Shown in pieces: positions 48,240 to 57,933 of a DNA stretch of 64,000 nucleotides. A model generated the notes under the pieces. The model made no database searches. It had not been told where the DNA came from and saw only the letters and a program-made list of their open reading frames with translations. Where the stretch lies: the NCBI GenBank assembly GCA_013334965.1, contig JAAXWO010000007.1:62001-126000 (forward strand), in the 5' to 3' direction. The position numbers were made by a program, and so were the translations under genes. Source of the DNA: Chlorobiaceae bacterium (GTDB taxonomy: Bacteria; Bacteroidota; Chlorobiia; Chlorobiales; Chlorobiaceae). Every line of letters begins with the position of its first letter. Position 1 is the stretch's first letter.

Positions 48240-48530
48240 TCAGCCTCTTCTGAAGAACCGCACTCTCGACCTTGCGCTCTCGACATGCTGATGTCGATCC
48301 TCGACCGGAAGCTTCCTGACGGTTATTCCTTCTGCCTCATTCATCCGCATCGTCAGCAGAAGCCCCTTATACCCGATCTCTATAGGATCCCCAAGCGGCG
48401 CGAACCGCAATACCTCGAACTCCGTCCCCCTTATGAGGCCCATATCCATCAGGCGACGCCTTATGGTCGTTTCCGCACCCACCGATGTGATCTCGGCCCG
48501 GTCGCCCGCTTTCAACTCTGACAACTTCAT
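48240..48530 (-). CDS. feoA: FeoA, SH3-like iron transport protein
   Basis: 96-residue FeoA domain protein: MKLSELKAGDRAEITSVG, RRLMDMGLIRGTEFEVLRFAPLGDPIEI. It is a cytoplasmic regulator or partner of FeoB. The frame is open further to 48590, but family start and length favour ATG 48530. The C-terminal extension after ITVRKLPVE (Arg-rich, RSRVRFFRRG) is a little longer than common. I see no clear Fur box upstream. Confidence 0.88.
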   Translation of the reverse strand: MKLSELKAGDRAEITSVGAETTIRRRLMDMGLIRGTEFEVLRFAPLGDPIEIGYKGLLLTMRMNEAEGITVRKLPVEDRHQHVESARSRVRFFRRG

Positions 48531-48664
48531 ATATTTATAGTCCCTGAAAGAAAATGAAAACTGCTTATATAGAATTAATACAAATAACAAGCAGAACCAA
48601 CCAAAAGGTTTCCCTTTTCCGGGTTTTTCCCACTTTTTTCTGAAATAACGTCAGGAAGCGGGCG

Positions 48665-49063
48665 TCACACATTGCCATGCAGCACTTCACGGCCTGCAAA
48701 AGGGGGCCAGCCCATCGTTTTGCCGCCAATGACGTGTGCGTGGATATGCCCCACACTCTGCAGGGAGTCCGGGCCGTTGTTGAAAACCACTCGGTATCCC
48801 GAATCAAGCACGCCTGTTTTTTCCGCCACGACGCGGGCGGCGAACAATATGTGGGCGGCGATATCGGTATCGGCAGGGGAAAGGTGGCTCAGCGACGGAA
48901 TGTGCTCTACTGGAATGATGAGAACATGGACGGGTGCGACCGGGTTGAGGTCATGAAAGGCGACCACATGCTCGTTTTTGTACACCAGGTTGGCCGGAAT
49001 ATGGCCGGCGGCGATTTTGCAGAAAATGCAATCCGGATCGTAACGTGACATAACGCTGTTCAT
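48665..49063 (-). CDS. HIT-family nucleotide hydrolase (HinT-like)
   Basis: 132 residues with the histidine triad HIHAHVIGG near residue 107-115 and the N-terminal DPDCIFCKIAAGHIPANLVY typical of HinT, an AMP-lysine/nucleoside phosphoramidase. The Cys pair CIFC may bind zinc. Two starts are possible (ATG 49063 or 49051). It stands 134 bases from feoA and 26 from the lipoprotein gene, all on the minus strand. Confidence 0.87.
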   Translation of the reverse strand: MNSVMSRYDPDCIFCKIAAGHIPANLVYKNEHVVAFHDLNPVAPVHVLIIPVEHIPSLSHLSPADTDIAAHILFAARVVAEKTGVLDSGYRVVFNNGPDSLQSVGHIHAHVIGGKTMGWPPFAGREVLHGNV

Positions 49064-49088
49064 TTATTGTTTTCAGGTTATCAACGGA

Positions 49089-49598
49089 CTATTTCTTCAG
49101 AATGACCGAAACGCTGGAGGTTCCGCTGGTGCTGATAAGCACGATGGTGACCGCCCCTTTCTCACCGGTAACGCTTCCGCGTTCCCCCTCTTTGCCGGTA
49201 ACGATCATCGAAGAGGTCTGGTAACCGCTCGCCTTGAGAATCGTCTCATAATCCCGGATTGCATGCTCACGGACCTTCTCGACGGTCAGGTCCCAGCTTT
49301 GTCCTTCCGGAGTTTCGGTTCTGATCACTCGTCTGATCGTACCTGACGAGAACTGGGGAACCTCGGCAGGGATCTCCTTCGGCCAGCCTTCAACAGCCCC
49401 CATGATTTCGACCGTACGTCCCTTGGTTTCGATGGTGACGTTCTGCGTTTCCGCTTCGCCGGGTACCTTTCCCTGCCCCTGATCCGGGTTCCTGAGGGTT
49501 CGATCAGGAGCGGCTTTCTGTCGGCAGGCCCCGAGCAGGCCGGTCGTAACGATCATCGTTGAAACGACGATACCTCTTATGATTGTTTCCCGGGTCAT
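49089..49598 (-). CDS. Hypothetical lipoprotein
   Basis: 169-residue protein with a lipobox (TTGLLGAC, Cys near residue 25), so it is likely anchored in the envelope. The rest is soluble; there are no repeats or catalytic motifs I recognise. It contains a beta-strand-rich C-terminus ending VSVILKK. The gene is followed by HIT on the same strand with a 25-base gap. Confidence 0.7.
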   Translation of the reverse strand: MTRETIIRGIVVSTMIVTTGLLGACRQKAAPDRTLRNPDQGQGKVPGEAETQNVTIETKGRTVEIMGAVEGWPKEIPAEVPQFSSGTIRRVIRTETPEGQSWDLTVEKVREHAIRDYETILKASGYQTSSMIVTGKEGERGSVTGEKGAVTIVLISTSGTSSVSVILKK

Positions 49599-49710
49599 GC
49601 TTGATCGGTATGCGTTGAAGAAAGCCTTCTTTCATGAAAATGTAAGCAAAAACGCCGCCTGTTGCGAAGATTTCATCCTCACGAGGTACACGCGCCGGCC
49701 TGAAACGACA

Positions 49711-49741
49711 ATTGCCGGTATCCGCAACAGATACCGGCAAT
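49711..49741 (-). terminator. Terminator of the sdhCAB operon
   Basis: 12-base perfect arms attgccggtatc and gataccggcaat around a 7-base loop. It is downstream of sdhB (minus strand), 36 bases from its stop, and is followed there by a mild T-rich stretch. Confidence 0.7.
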
Positions 49742-49776
49742 CCTGTAAAAAGCATGTCAATAAAAAGCCGCTCAGG

Positions 49777-50550
49777 TCACAGCGAGAAACTGATCTGTTT
49801 CTCTTTTTCGGCAAAGATCTTGGCAGCGAGATACTCCCGGTTCATCCGGGCGATGTTCACGACGGAGATCTCCTTGGGGCACTCGGCTTCACATGCATAG
49901 GTGTTGCTGCAGTTGCCGAATCCGAGGCTGTCCATGGTGGAGACCATCTTCTGCACCCGGCGCTCAGCTTCGACCCTGCCCTGCGGAAGAAGAGCCAGAT
50001 GCGAAACCTTGGACGAGACGAACAGCATGGCAGAAGCGTTAGGGCAGGAGGCCACACAGGCGCCGCAACCGATACAGGCAGCCGCATCGAACGCTGCATC
50101 AGAATCGGGCTTCGGGACCGGAATCGTATTTGCATCGGGAATGCCGCCCGAGTTGACCGACACGTAACCGCCGGACTGGATGATTTTGTCGAACGCGCTC
50201 CGGTCGACGATAAGGTCCTTGATGACAGGAAATGCCCCGCAACGCCAGGGCTCGACGAAGATGGTCTCTCCGTTCCTGAACGAACGCATGTGCAACTGGC
50301 AGGTGGTAACCCCTTTCAGCGGTCCGTGCGGCCTGCCGTTGATGTAGAGGCTGCAGGTGCCGCAGATTCCCTCACGGCAATCGTGGTCGAAGGCGACAGG
50401 ATCGACGCCCTGGGCAATGAGCTGCTGGTTGAGAATGTCGAGCATTTCGAAAAAGGAGCTGTCGGCAGAGATATCCTCGACCTTGTAGGTTACCAGTCCT
50501 CCTTTGTCCGCGGCGTTTTTCTGACGCCAAATCTTCAGGGTGAAAATCAT
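49777..50550 (-). CDS. sdhB: Succinate dehydrogenase/fumarate reductase iron-sulfur subunit
   Basis: 257-residue electron-transfer subunit. The [2Fe-2S] domain has [16 protein letters not shown]; the C-terminal ferredoxin part has [15 protein letters not shown] (4Fe-4S) and [11 protein letters not shown] with the other cluster ligands, typical of the three-cluster subunit. Green sulfur bacteria use this complex for fumarate reduction in the reductive TCA cycle. It is last in the sdhCAB operon, 9 bases from sdhA. Confidence 0.93.
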   Translation of the reverse strand: MIFTLKIWRQKNAADKGGLVTYKVEDISADSSFFEMLDILNQQLIAQGVDPVAFDHDCREGICGTCSLYINGRPHGPLKGVTTCQLHMRSFRNGETIFVEPWRCGAFPVIKDLIVDRSAFDKIIQSGGYVSVNSGGIPDANTIPVPKPDSDAAFDAAACIGCGACVASCPNASAMLFVSSKVSHLALLPQGRVEAERRVQKMVSTMDSLGFGNCSNTYACEAECPKEISVVNIARMNREYLAAKIFAEKEKQISFSL

Positions 50551-50559
50551 GATCGCTGG

Positions 50560-52500
50560 TTATTTGTAAGATCGTTGAGATGGTGCCACCGTTTCGAAAT
50601 GAAGCTCTTCGCGATGCAGTTCCGGTTCAGAGCCGCTGCCCTTGAACTGCCAGGCGCCGACGAAAGCGAATTCGTCGTCGTTGCGCATCGCTTCGTGGTC
50701 TGGGGTCTGGGACTCCTCACGGAAATGACCGCCGCACGACTCTCTCCGCTGGAGCGCATCGCGCACCATGAGGTCGCCGAGTTCGATGAAGTCCTGGACT
50801 CTCCATGCCTTTTCCAGCTCGGGATTGTACTCCTTCAGTCCGCCGGGCACCCTGACGTTGGCCTCAAACTCCTTCTTCAGGTCGTCGATCAGGCCGATGG
50901 CCTTCTTCAGGCCGGCTTCGTTCCTCGACATACCGCAATATTCCCACATGATCTTGCCGAGCTTACGATGGAAATAGTCCACCGACTCGGTGCCTTTATT
51001 GTTCTTAAGGCGGGACAGGCGATCGCTGACGTTCCGGACAGCCTCATCGAATTCCGGCAGGCTCGTGGAAATCGGAGGCGTATGGATCTCTCCGGAGAGG
51101 TAACCGGAGATGGTATAGGGCAGGACGAAATATCCGTCGGCAAGCCCCTGCATCAGCGCAGAAGCGCCGAGCCGGTTCGCACCATGGTCCGAGAAGTTGC
51201 ACTCGCCGATCGCATAGAGGCCGGGAACGGTCGTCATCAGTTCGTAGTCAACCCAAAGGCCGCCCATGGTGTAGTGCACCGCAGGGTAGATCATCATCGG
51301 GGTTTTGTACGGATTGTCGGCGACAATCTGCTCATACATCTGGAAGAGGTTTCCGTAGCGGGCTGCGATTGCCTCCTGTCCGAGTCGCCTGATGGCGTCG
51401 CCGAAGTCAAGATAAACGGCAAGGCCGGTGGTGCCGACACCGTATCCGGCGTCGCAACGCTCCTTGGCCGCCCTTGAGGCGACATCCCTCGGGACCAGGT
51501 TACCGAATGCCGGGTAACGGCGCTCAAGGTAATAGTCTCGCTTCGACTCGGGAATATCCTCCGGCCTGATCTTCTTCTGGCGAAGTTTTTCGGCATCCTC
51601 CTTGTCGAGGGGAACCCATATCCTGCCGTCGTTACGAAGGCTTTCGCTCATCAGCGTCAGCTTGGACTGGAACTCGCCATGCACAGGAATGCAGGTCGGG
51701 TGAATCTGCGTGAAACAGGGGTTGGCGAACAGGGCGCCCTTCTTGTATGCGCTCCAGGCTGGAGTGACGTTCGAGCCCATGGCGTTCGTCGAGAGGTAGA
51801 ACACGTTGCCGTAACCGCCTGAAGCTATCACCACGGCATGTGCCGAATGACGTTCAATCTCACCGGTAACCAGGTTGCGAGCGATCACGCCGCGTGCGCG
51901 GCCATCGACAAGCACCACATCCAGGATGTCGCGTCGGTTGTACAACTTCACGTTGCCCTCCGCAATCTGGCGGCTCAGGGCGCTGTAGGCTCCGATGAGC
52001 AACTGCTGACCTGTCTGGCCACGAGCATAGAATGTCCTCGACACCTGGGTGCCGCCGAACGAGCGATTGGCCAGCAGGCCGCCATACTCGCGGGCAAAAG
52101 GAACTCCCTGCGCGACGCAGAGGTCGATGATCTCCGGGCTTATCGAGGCCAGCCGGTATACGTTCGACTCGCGTGCCCGGTAATCGCCACCCTTGATCGT
52201 GTCGTAGAACAGACGGTAAACGTTGTCACCATCGTTCTGGTAGTTCTTGGCTGCGTTGATGCCGCCCTGGGCTGCGATGCTGTGGGCGCGACGCGGCGTA
52301 TCCTGGTAACAGAACGCCTTGACGTTATAGCCAAGCTGGCCGAGGGTGGCGGCGGCGGAAGCTCCGGCAAGGCCGGTGCCGACCACGATGATATCGAGTT
52401 TGCGCTTGTTGTTCGGATTGACCAGTTTGCACCCGGCCTTATAGGATGCCCATTGCTCGGCCAGGGGCACCTTGGGTGCCCCTGCGTTCAGGTTAATCAT
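50560..52500 (-). CDS. sdhA: Succinate dehydrogenase/fumarate reductase flavoprotein subunit
   Basis: 646-residue FAD subunit. The N-terminal dinucleotide motif is [17 protein letters not shown], the FAD attachment region has [15 protein letters not shown] (His for covalent FAD), and the substrate site includes IHPTCIPV and HYTMGGLWV with the catalytic Arg/His. The length and the sequence [12 protein letters not shown] place it in the Bacteroidetes/Chlorobi/epsilon-type FrdA. The ATG at 52500 (MINLNAG) is chosen; the upstream frame to 52617 has no support. Confidence 0.93.
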   Translation of the reverse strand: MINLNAGAPKVPLAEQWASYKAGCKLVNPNNKRKLDIIVVGTGLAGASAAATLGQLGYNVKAFCYQDTPRRAHSIAAQGGINAAKNYQNDGDNVYRLFYDTIKGGDYRARESNVYRLASISPEIIDLCVAQGVPFAREYGGLLANRSFGGTQVSRTFYARGQTGQQLLIGAYSALSRQIAEGNVKLYNRRDILDVVLVDGRARGVIARNLVTGEIERHSAHAVVIASGGYGNVFYLSTNAMGSNVTPAWSAYKKGALFANPCFTQIHPTCIPVHGEFQSKLTLMSESLRNDGRIWVPLDKEDAEKLRQKKIRPEDIPESKRDYYLERRYPAFGNLVPRDVASRAAKERCDAGYGVGTTGLAVYLDFGDAIRRLGQEAIAARYGNLFQMYEQIVADNPYKTPMMIYPAVHYTMGGLWVDYELMTTVPGLYAIGECNFSDHGANRLGASALMQGLADGYFVLPYTISGYLSGEIHTPPISTSLPEFDEAVRNVSDRLSRLKNNKGTESVDYFHRKLGKIMWEYCGMSRNEAGLKKAIGLIDDLKKEFEANVRVPGGLKEYNPELEKAWRVQDFIELGDLMVRDALQRRESCGGHFREESQTPDHEAMRNDDEFAFVGAWQFKGSGSEPELHREELHFETVAPSQRSYK

Positions 52501-52555
52501 GTACGGTGGATGTTTGCGATAACGTTCATGGAGATCGGAATGCGGTGCCGTGGCA

Positions 52556-53224
52556 TTACCTGAAAAGAATGAACCAGAAAGGAATGACCATGAATCCACT
52601 GGCGACAATGATGGCATACAGGATGCTTGCCACCTTGATGGTCCCGATGTACTTGTTGTGGTTCATGCCAATGGTCTGGAACGCTGCCTGGACTGCATGG
52701 TTCAGGTGAAATCCGAGAAAAATGAAACTGACCAGATAAACCGCTGAATACCCCTTGTCGGAAAACAGAAGAATCGACCTCCTGTAAAAATCGTGACGTT
52801 CGACGCCTGCGGGAGGAGCGACCAGCCCGAGCTTCACGAAATAGAAATCGATGAAATGGAGGACAAGGAAGATAAAAACGATGATGCCGCTGTGGAACAT
52901 GTACCTGGAGAGGGGGGAGGTTTCGCTCATGCTCTTGTGCTGATAGCGCACCGGCCTTGATGCCCGGTTGCGGAAGCTGACGGCGACCCCGATAAACATG
53001 TGGACGAGAAGTCCTCCGAAAAGGACCACCTCGAAAATTTTGATTACCTGGTTGGTAGCCATGAACCCGGCTGCTGCCGTGAACGATTGCCCGCCGTCAT
53101 TGGCGAGAAGCAACAGGTTGATTCCGAGATGAACCAGAAGAAACATAACCAGAAATAATCCGGCGAGCGCCATGATCACCTTGCTGGTTATGGAAGAAAG
53201 TCGAGTACGCGAAGAGCTGTCCAT
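52556..53224 (-). CDS. sdhC: Succinate dehydrogenase cytochrome b subunit (b558 type)
   Basis: 222-residue membrane anchor with five predicted helices, the single-subunit b558-type SdhC that binds two haems. Helix-located His residues at [36 protein letters not shown] and FHLNHAVQA fit haem ligands. Start ATG 53224; a frame to 53311 extends upstream but the family begins here. It is the first gene of sdhCAB, 55 bases before sdhA. Confidence 0.9.
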   Translation of the reverse strand: MDSSSRTRLSSITSKVIMALAGLFLVMFLLVHLGINLLLLANDGGQSFTAAAGFMATNQVIKIFEVVLFGGLLVHMFIGVAVSFRNRASRPVRYQHKSMSETSPLSRYMFHSGIIVFIFLVLHFIDFYFVKLGLVAPPAGVERHDFYRRSILLFSDKGYSAVYLVSFIFLGFHLNHAVQAAFQTIGMNHNKYIGTIKVASILYAIIVASGFMVIPFWFILFR

Positions 53225-53340
53225 AATCCTGATGGTTTCGATAGGAAAGAACAGTGTACGCGAAGGTAAAAAAGTTGACGCAAAAGTAACGTCTCTTTTC
53301 GATAAATGCAAAAGATTTCGAAAACCTTGAGGGGGTAGGG

Positions 53341-53988
53341 CTATCGAGAGACTGGAACCAGCGCAACGGCCCTGACTGGGCTGGCATCTGCGCCTTCTAC
53401 AGGAAGTGGAAGTACGGAAAGGAAAAATCCGGTCTCCGGAAGGGAGGAGAAATTTGTCAGGTTTTCGATCAGGAGGACTCCTGCGCCGAGCAGTTGCCGG
53501 TGGACAGGATAGTGCGCGGAATCGCTGAGGTCAAACGAAGGCGCATCTGCTCCGATGCCCTTGATGCTGAACCCTGAAATCCATGAAGCCGCTTCTTGGG
53601 CGAGGACAGGATAGCCGCTATTATACCCCTCGTGGCCCCAGAACCTCGACCATCCGGTGTGCAGCAGAATAAAATCACACTCCGAAATCAGGGGGCCGAA
53701 GCATTTCAGGGCTTCAAGAGGAACGATGCTGCCAGCTGCGTCACGGAGATCGATGAGCATGCCCTTCCCGTAAAACTGCCCGATGTCGATCCTGTCAAGG
53801 GAGTCCCCCCCTTCGATGATGTGGGACGGAGCATCGAGATGGGTGCCTGTATGCGACGAGAGCCGAATCGACTGCTCGGCGAATCCGTCCCGCCCGATCG
53901 AACAGAGTGGAGCGAATTCCGGTTGCGGCGTACCCGGCCAGACGGGCATATCTGCTTTTATGGCATGACTCAGGTCGACGATATGCAT
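53341..53988 (-). CDS. Cyclase-family (kynurenine formamidase-like) hydrolase
   Basis: 215-residue metal-dependent hydrolase of the cyclase family. The signature SSHTGTHLDAPSH (HxGTHxDxPxH, metal ligands) is intact, with MHIVDLSHAIKADMPVWPG at the N-terminus. In the family, some members hydrolyse formylkynurenine or cyclic amides; here the substrate is unknown. It begins 42 bases after soxZ on the same strand, so it may be part of the soxYZ transcript. Confidence 0.82.
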   Translation of the reverse strand: MHIVDLSHAIKADMPVWPGTPQPEFAPLCSIGRDGFAEQSIRLSSHTGTHLDAPSHIIEGGDSLDRIDIGQFYGKGMLIDLRDAAGSIVPLEALKCFGPLISECDFILLHTGWSRFWGHEGYNSGYPVLAQEAASWISGFSIKGIGADAPSFDLSDSAHYPVHRQLLGAGVLLIENLTNFSSLPETGFFLSVLPLPVEGADASPVRAVALVPVSR

Positions 53989-54030
53989 AGGTTCCCTTTT
54001 GCGCGGCAATTCAGCAGGCCTGAAACAGGA

Positions 54031-54336
54031 TCAGATCGAAATGATTGGAAAATCGGATTTTTCACGCTCACCCTTATTGTCGATCCAGGAGATGGTGAGC
54101 GTATCGCCGACCTTCCCGCCCTCGAATTCGAAAGAAAGAAACGGGTCACGGGAAACCCCGGGACCGAATTCAGCGTGGAAAACATCATCCCCTTTGTGCG
54201 ATGCCGTAACCTCTTTGATGAAATGAGCAGGAACGAGATTACCGCCCAGATCCTTTCTGCGGCCGGTTTCCATGGGATGCGGTATGAGCAGTTTCACCGA
54301 AACGACCTCACCGGACGCGACAGCCTTTACTTTCAT
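54031..54336 (-). CDS. soxZ: SoxZ, sulfur carrier complex subunit
   Basis: 101-residue SoxZ-type immunoglobulin-like protein: KVKAVASGEVVSVKLLIPHPMETG, FIKEVTASHKGDDVF, and DTLTISWIDNKGE. It pairs with SoxY to carry sulfur intermediates bound to the SoxY C-terminal Cys. ATG 54336 is preferred to the TTG at 54342. It follows soxY by 33 bases. The rest of a sox cluster (soxXA, soxB, soxCD) is not in the window. Confidence 0.9.
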   Translation of the reverse strand: MKVKAVASGEVVSVKLLIPHPMETGRRKDLGGNLVPAHFIKEVTASHKGDDVFHAEFGPGVSRDPFLSFEFEGGKVGDTLTISWIDNKGEREKSDFPIISI

Positions 54337-54369
54337 GATCAAGTGATTGGTTTGAAATATACGACAGCC

Positions 54370-54828
54370 TCAACCGCAACCGCCGACGCTCACGACGACC
54401 ATTCGCGATGCCCGGTAAAGCCGCTCCCCTGCTTTTGCGATCACGACAACCTTTCCGGTTTCTGCCACCTTGATCCGCAATGAGATGTTCGGGCGCATGC
54501 GAGGAAGGAGATCGAAAGAGGCGACCAATGGAGAAAAATTCTTCTCCGAAAAAAAGCTGATGCTGGTTATGCCCTGGATAGTCGATGCTACTGACACCGG
54601 CACGAACAGTCCGTCTTCGGCAACCAGAGGAGCCGTAAGCTCAATAGCCGACGAATCTTCGATCGGCAACGACCCGTACTTCTCCCTTACCGCATCCTCC
54701 ATGCTGGCAGCCCCGAACGCCCCGGCGTTCCACTTCGCGAGAAGTCGTTCAGGCAATAGCGACACTACGGGAAACGATACGATCGCCCCGCCAAGGAATC
54801 TGATGAATTGTCGACGGGAAATACCCAT
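54370..54828 (-). CDS. soxY: SoxY, sulfur carrier protein
   Basis: 152-residue periplasmic SoxY. It has a twin-arginine signal (SRRQFIRFLGGAI). The C-terminal swinging arm ends VVVSVGGCG, with Cys as the sulfur-carrying residue. Classic SoxY ends GGCGG; here the last Gly is missing (stop after GGCG), with the Cys second from the end. That should still carry a persulfide, but it may change how partner enzymes reach it. It leads the soxYZ pair. Confidence 0.9.
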   Translation of the reverse strand: MGISRRQFIRFLGGAIVSFPVVSLLPERLLAKWNAGAFGAASMEDAVREKYGSLPIEDSSAIELTAPLVAEDGLFVPVSVASTIQGITSISFFSEKNFSPLVASFDLLPRMRPNISLRIKVAETGKVVVIAKAGERLYRASRMVVVSVGGCG

Positions 54829-54928
54829 GGGCTCTCCTCAAAAAAAGTGTTTCAAATAACACGACTTCGCATGGACGACGGTCTGCCTCACAGGATCGGG
54901 AACCCTCGTGGGCATGCCGACGGAGCGC

Positions 54929-55537
54929 TCAGTGCAGTAATGAATAGCTGATCACCAGCGCATTCGAGTTGATCCCCATGTTCGGCTGGCTTGTCCCGGC
55001 ATTGGATAGATGGCGGAACCGGTATCCCATGGTCATCGCGCTTGTGCCGCTGACGGCCACCTGGGCGCCGAGACCGAACTGGTTCAGGAAATTGAACCCG
55101 CCGCTGCCCTGCTCCCGGGTGTCGTTGCTCAGATACATAGGCCCGGTACCGATTTCAGAGACCAGCTTTACCGATGGAGATACGGGATGCTTGTAGCGGA
55201 AAAAAACATTGAGCCCCGTCTCGACACCTGAATCCGGTTTGGTAACCGGATTGAAAAACGGCTCGAGCGCAAACTGAAGGGTTCCTTTTCTGCCCTTCAT
55301 CCCCAGAACGGAGTTGATGTCGAACCCGAACCGCGCATACACCGGCACCGCCTCGAACGAAGCTCTGGAGTGCTTGAGGTGGCCCCATGCATACCCTGTT
55401 CCAACAGCAAACTCATCAAAATGGACGCCCTCAGGTTTTCCGTTCGTACCGGAGGGTTCTCCCGCATGCAATTCAAGAGGCATCAACAGCGCCCCAAGCA
55501 ATAAAAGTATTAACGGGCGAAGCTTTTTCGTTCTCAT
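54929..55537 (-). CDS. PagL-like acyloxyacyl hydrolase (outer membrane)
   Basis: 202-residue exported beta-barrel protein with a signal peptide (LILLLLGALLMPLELHAG). The C-terminal motif YRFRHLSNAGTSQPNMGIN fits the PagL lipid A 3-O-deacylase pattern, in which His and Ser (HLS) are catalytic; the acidic partner is not obvious. So it may trim an acyl chain from lipid A in the outer membrane. It lies 100 bases upstream of soxY on the same strand. Confidence 0.75.
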   Translation of the reverse strand: MRTKKLRPLILLLLGALLMPLELHAGEPSGTNGKPEGVHFDEFAVGTGYAWGHLKHSRASFEAVPVYARFGFDINSVLGMKGRKGTLQFALEPFFNPVTKPDSGVETGLNVFFRYKHPVSPSVKLVSEIGTGPMYLSNDTREQGSGGFNFLNQFGLGAQVAVSGTSAMTMGYRFRHLSNAGTSQPNMGINSNALVISYSLLH

Positions 55538-55597
55538 TGGAAAAAGGGATTTATCGTTGTCAATAAATAGTATCGAACCGTGTGCCTCGCAGCGAAC

Positions 55598-56428
55598 CTA
55601 TACCATGCCGGAGGCCTCAGAAACCTGGATACGCCCTGAAATGAATTCGACTGAAGCCTTTATGGCCTCTTTGCGCTCACAGTCACAGAAGATCTGGTGA
55701 TCCGTTTTGTCCAGCCAGAGTATGGCTTTTTTATCCGTCGGCGTCGAAATGCCGTGCAATACGATATCGGCGCTTTCAGGCAGGACGATACTTTCGTTCC
55801 TGGCGTGCAGTATAAGCGTGGGCGCGACAATGCTCGCCATGAGCTGGCGCGTTTCGCTCACCAGATCGAAAAACGACATGATGGCTGCGGTCGGGGCCCA
55901 TTCATAATGTTTAGGCATAACCGAGTTGCGGGGATCGGCGAAACGCGTCGTCAGATCCCAGCGATCCACCAGGCGACTGACGACCGGCGCCAGAAAGTGC
56001 AGCGGCCTGCCCGGTGCGAGTAGAGAAGCCAGTTTGAGCGGAGGGGTTGCAAGAATGATCGAATCGACCATCTCCGGATGCCGGGCTGCCAACTGCAACG
56101 CCAGAAGGGCGCCCATGCTGTGGCCGATCACCACGACCTTGCCGGCCTGTCCTGTCGTGCTTTTGAGGATGCTCTCGGCATCGTCCAGCCAATCCTGCCA
56201 GGTCACTCCTCGAAGCTGGTCGGGCGATGGGGTACCGTGGCCACGCAGCAACGGCGCAACGACATTCAGGCCGAATCGGTCGAGAGGCGAGAAAAGCTCC
56301 CGTATACTTTCAAGGTTCGCCGTAAAACCATGAAGGATCAGCACACCAGACAGTTTCCTGTTTCCGTTTTCGTTCACCAGCTTTTCGTCGTTCAGAATAT
56401 TGCCATTATTGCATATAAACGTACGCAA
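55598..56428 (-). CDS. Alpha/beta hydrolase (esterase/lipase-like)
   Basis: 276 residues (from a TTG; the true start may differ). The nucleophile elbow is VVIGHSMGALLALQL, with oxyanion HGF near the start (LILHGFTANLES), Asp near LILHARNESIVLPESAD and catalytic His in WLDKTDHQIF. It resembles monoacylglycerol lipases and carboxylesterases. No signal peptide is seen. The natural substrate cannot be told. Confidence 0.8.
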   Translation of the reverse strand: MRTFICNNGNILNDEKLVNENGNRKLSGVLILHGFTANLESIRELFSPLDRFGLNVVAPLLRGHGTPSPDQLRGVTWQDWLDDAESILKSTTGQAGKVVVIGHSMGALLALQLAARHPEMVDSIILATPPLKLASLLAPGRPLHFLAPVVSRLVDRWDLTTRFADPRNSVMPKHYEWAPTAAIMSFFDLVSETRQLMASIVAPTLILHARNESIVLPESADIVLHGISTPTDKKAILWLDKTDHQIFCDCERKEAIKASVEFISGRIQVSEASGMV

Positions 56429-56612
56429 CTGCCATTACGTCAGCTTGAGCAAATCGCGACTTTAAATATACAAGGGTCTCAGGAATATTCTGACGAATTG
56501 GCTATTTTTTCGGAGACCGACGAGGCGCAGAAATATCGTATCTACTGAAAACAAGCTGACGCCTGATGACTATATGACAGAAGTAACCGATTACCAGAGT
56601 TGCCCACTACCA

Positions 56613-57125
56613 ATGACCATGCACAAACGGATTTCGGTACTTTTCATCTTCCTGCTCCTCGCACTCGGAGCCTGCTCAACCACAAGAGAAACATTCACTC
56701 CGCGCGATACCAGAGGCATCTCGCCCGAAGAGGCCTACCGGCTCGGAAAGATCAAAAACGACCCCTACCTCATTGCAGGACGACTCTATGTGCCGATGAG
56801 CTTTGATCAGGCCTACTCCTATGAAGAGACAGGAGTTGCCTCATGGTACGGCCAGGAGACCCTTGACCAGCATAACGGACAGCCTACCGCCTACGGGGAA
56901 ACCTTCGACCCGGACCTGCCCAGCGCAGCACACAAATACCTTCCCCTGCCCATGATCGTAAGGGTCACCAACCTCGAAACCAACGCATCAATCATCGTAA
57001 GGGTCAACGATCGCGGCCCCTTCGTCGACAACCGCGTCATCGACCTGAGCGCCGAAGCCGCAAAACGCCTGGGATTCTACGAAAAGGGAACCGCGAGGGT
57101 GAAGATCGAGTCGGTGTACCGGTGA
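56613..57125 (+). CDS. rlpA: Septal lytic transglycosylase RlpA-like lipoprotein
   Basis: 170 residues. Lipobox LALGAC near residue 20. The RlpA double-psi beta-barrel domain includes GVASWYGQETLDQHNGQPTA (residues near 90-110) with YGETFDP, and ends VRVNDRGPFVDNRVIDLS, with the catalytic Asp of the DRGPF motif. There is no C-terminal SPOR domain, so it is the short form. ATG 56613 or 56619 opens the signal; the upstream 56574 is unlikely. Confidence 0.88.
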   Translation: MTMHKRISVLFIFLLLALGACSTTRETFTPRDTRGISPEEAYRLGKIKNDPYLIAGRLYVPMSFDQAYSYEETGVASWYGQETLDQHNGQPTAYGETFDPDLPSAAHKYLPLPMIVRVTNLETNASIIVRVNDRGPFVDNRVIDLSAEAAKRLGFYEKGTARVKIESVYR

Positions 57126-57175
57126 AGAATGAACTGATGAAGGATTGAATGCGGCATACTGCCAACGCATAACTC

Positions 57176-57886
57176 TCAACCCTTTCCACAGCATTGCTTG
57201 TATTTCTTGCCGCTACCGCAAGGGCATGGCTCGTTACGGCCCGGCACTCCTGAGGTGCGGCTCCTCAAACGGTCGATTTCACGTTCGTGATAAGGTATCC
57301 AGAACTCCCTGATACTCAGAACCGCGTCGGGCACTGAAGACCAGAACTCATATTCTTTCTCCTCATCGATCTGGAGCTCGTCCCGAAACATTCCGCCGGC
57401 AATCGAAATAACCGTCGTAGAAGATGCTTCCGATTTATCCCTGAAAAGCGGCTCCCAGGAGCGCTCTCTCATGGTGATTCCCATTATGAAACCGATGCAC
57501 CACAAGCGCGTAGCCCTGCGTCTCGCAACATCATCCTCATAATCAATCATGTCCGGCAACGGCTCGTACTCGTCCGGCTCCTCTGCGAGCTGGTAAACGA
57601 TGACGTTCATCAACTGCATGATGATCCCGATTATCCTGCTTGCCTGCTTTGTCGACTGAAATTGAGGGGAGCCGCCATTTTCAGAGGTATCCCAGACCAA
57701 GGGCAACCACTCGCTTGGCATCAGGATGTCCGGGCCGACGATGATTGCCGTCAGGAATCCGTCGAGCGTTTCCAGCTCCATCGGGTGTTCCAACCCCGAT
57801 TCGAAAAGCAGAAACGTTTCAAGCAAGTCAAGGTCTTTGCCGGTAATTCCGTCGTCAGACGGGTAATCAACAATGCTTTTCATCAT
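57176..57886 (-). CDS. YecA/UPF0149-family protein with SEC-C zinc motif
   Basis: 236 residues. The N-terminal part matches the YgfB/YecA family ([23 protein letters not shown]). The C-terminal SEC-C motif is [21 protein letters not shown], a zinc finger like that at the end of SecA that may bind ribosomes or SecB. A role in protein handling is inference. It is the last gene before restriction island 2, 47 bases from the stop of hsdR. Confidence 0.85.
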   Translation of the reverse strand: MMKSIVDYPSDDGITGKDLDLLETFLLFESGLEHPMELETLDGFLTAIIVGPDILMPSEWLPLVWDTSENGGSPQFQSTKQASRIIGIIMQLMNVIVYQLAEEPDEYEPLPDMIDYEDDVARRRATRLWCIGFIMGITMRERSWEPLFRDKSEASSTTVISIAGGMFRDELQIDEEKEYEFWSSVPDAVLSIREFWIPYHEREIDRLRSRTSGVPGRNEPCPCGSGKKYKQCCGKG

Positions 57887-57933
57887 GAAATGTTAAAGTT
57901 CAACAATACACGGATCGCCTCGGAAGACACGAC

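Noticed and set aside
48531-48620. A Fur box upstream of feoA
   Set aside because: The AT-rich stretch has no convincing 19-base palindrome of the Fur type.
49579-51477. A 632-codon open frame on the plus strand opposite sdhA/sdhB
   Set aside because: It is the mirror of highly conserved sdhAB coding sequence with GC-rich third positions; its product has no recognisable motif.
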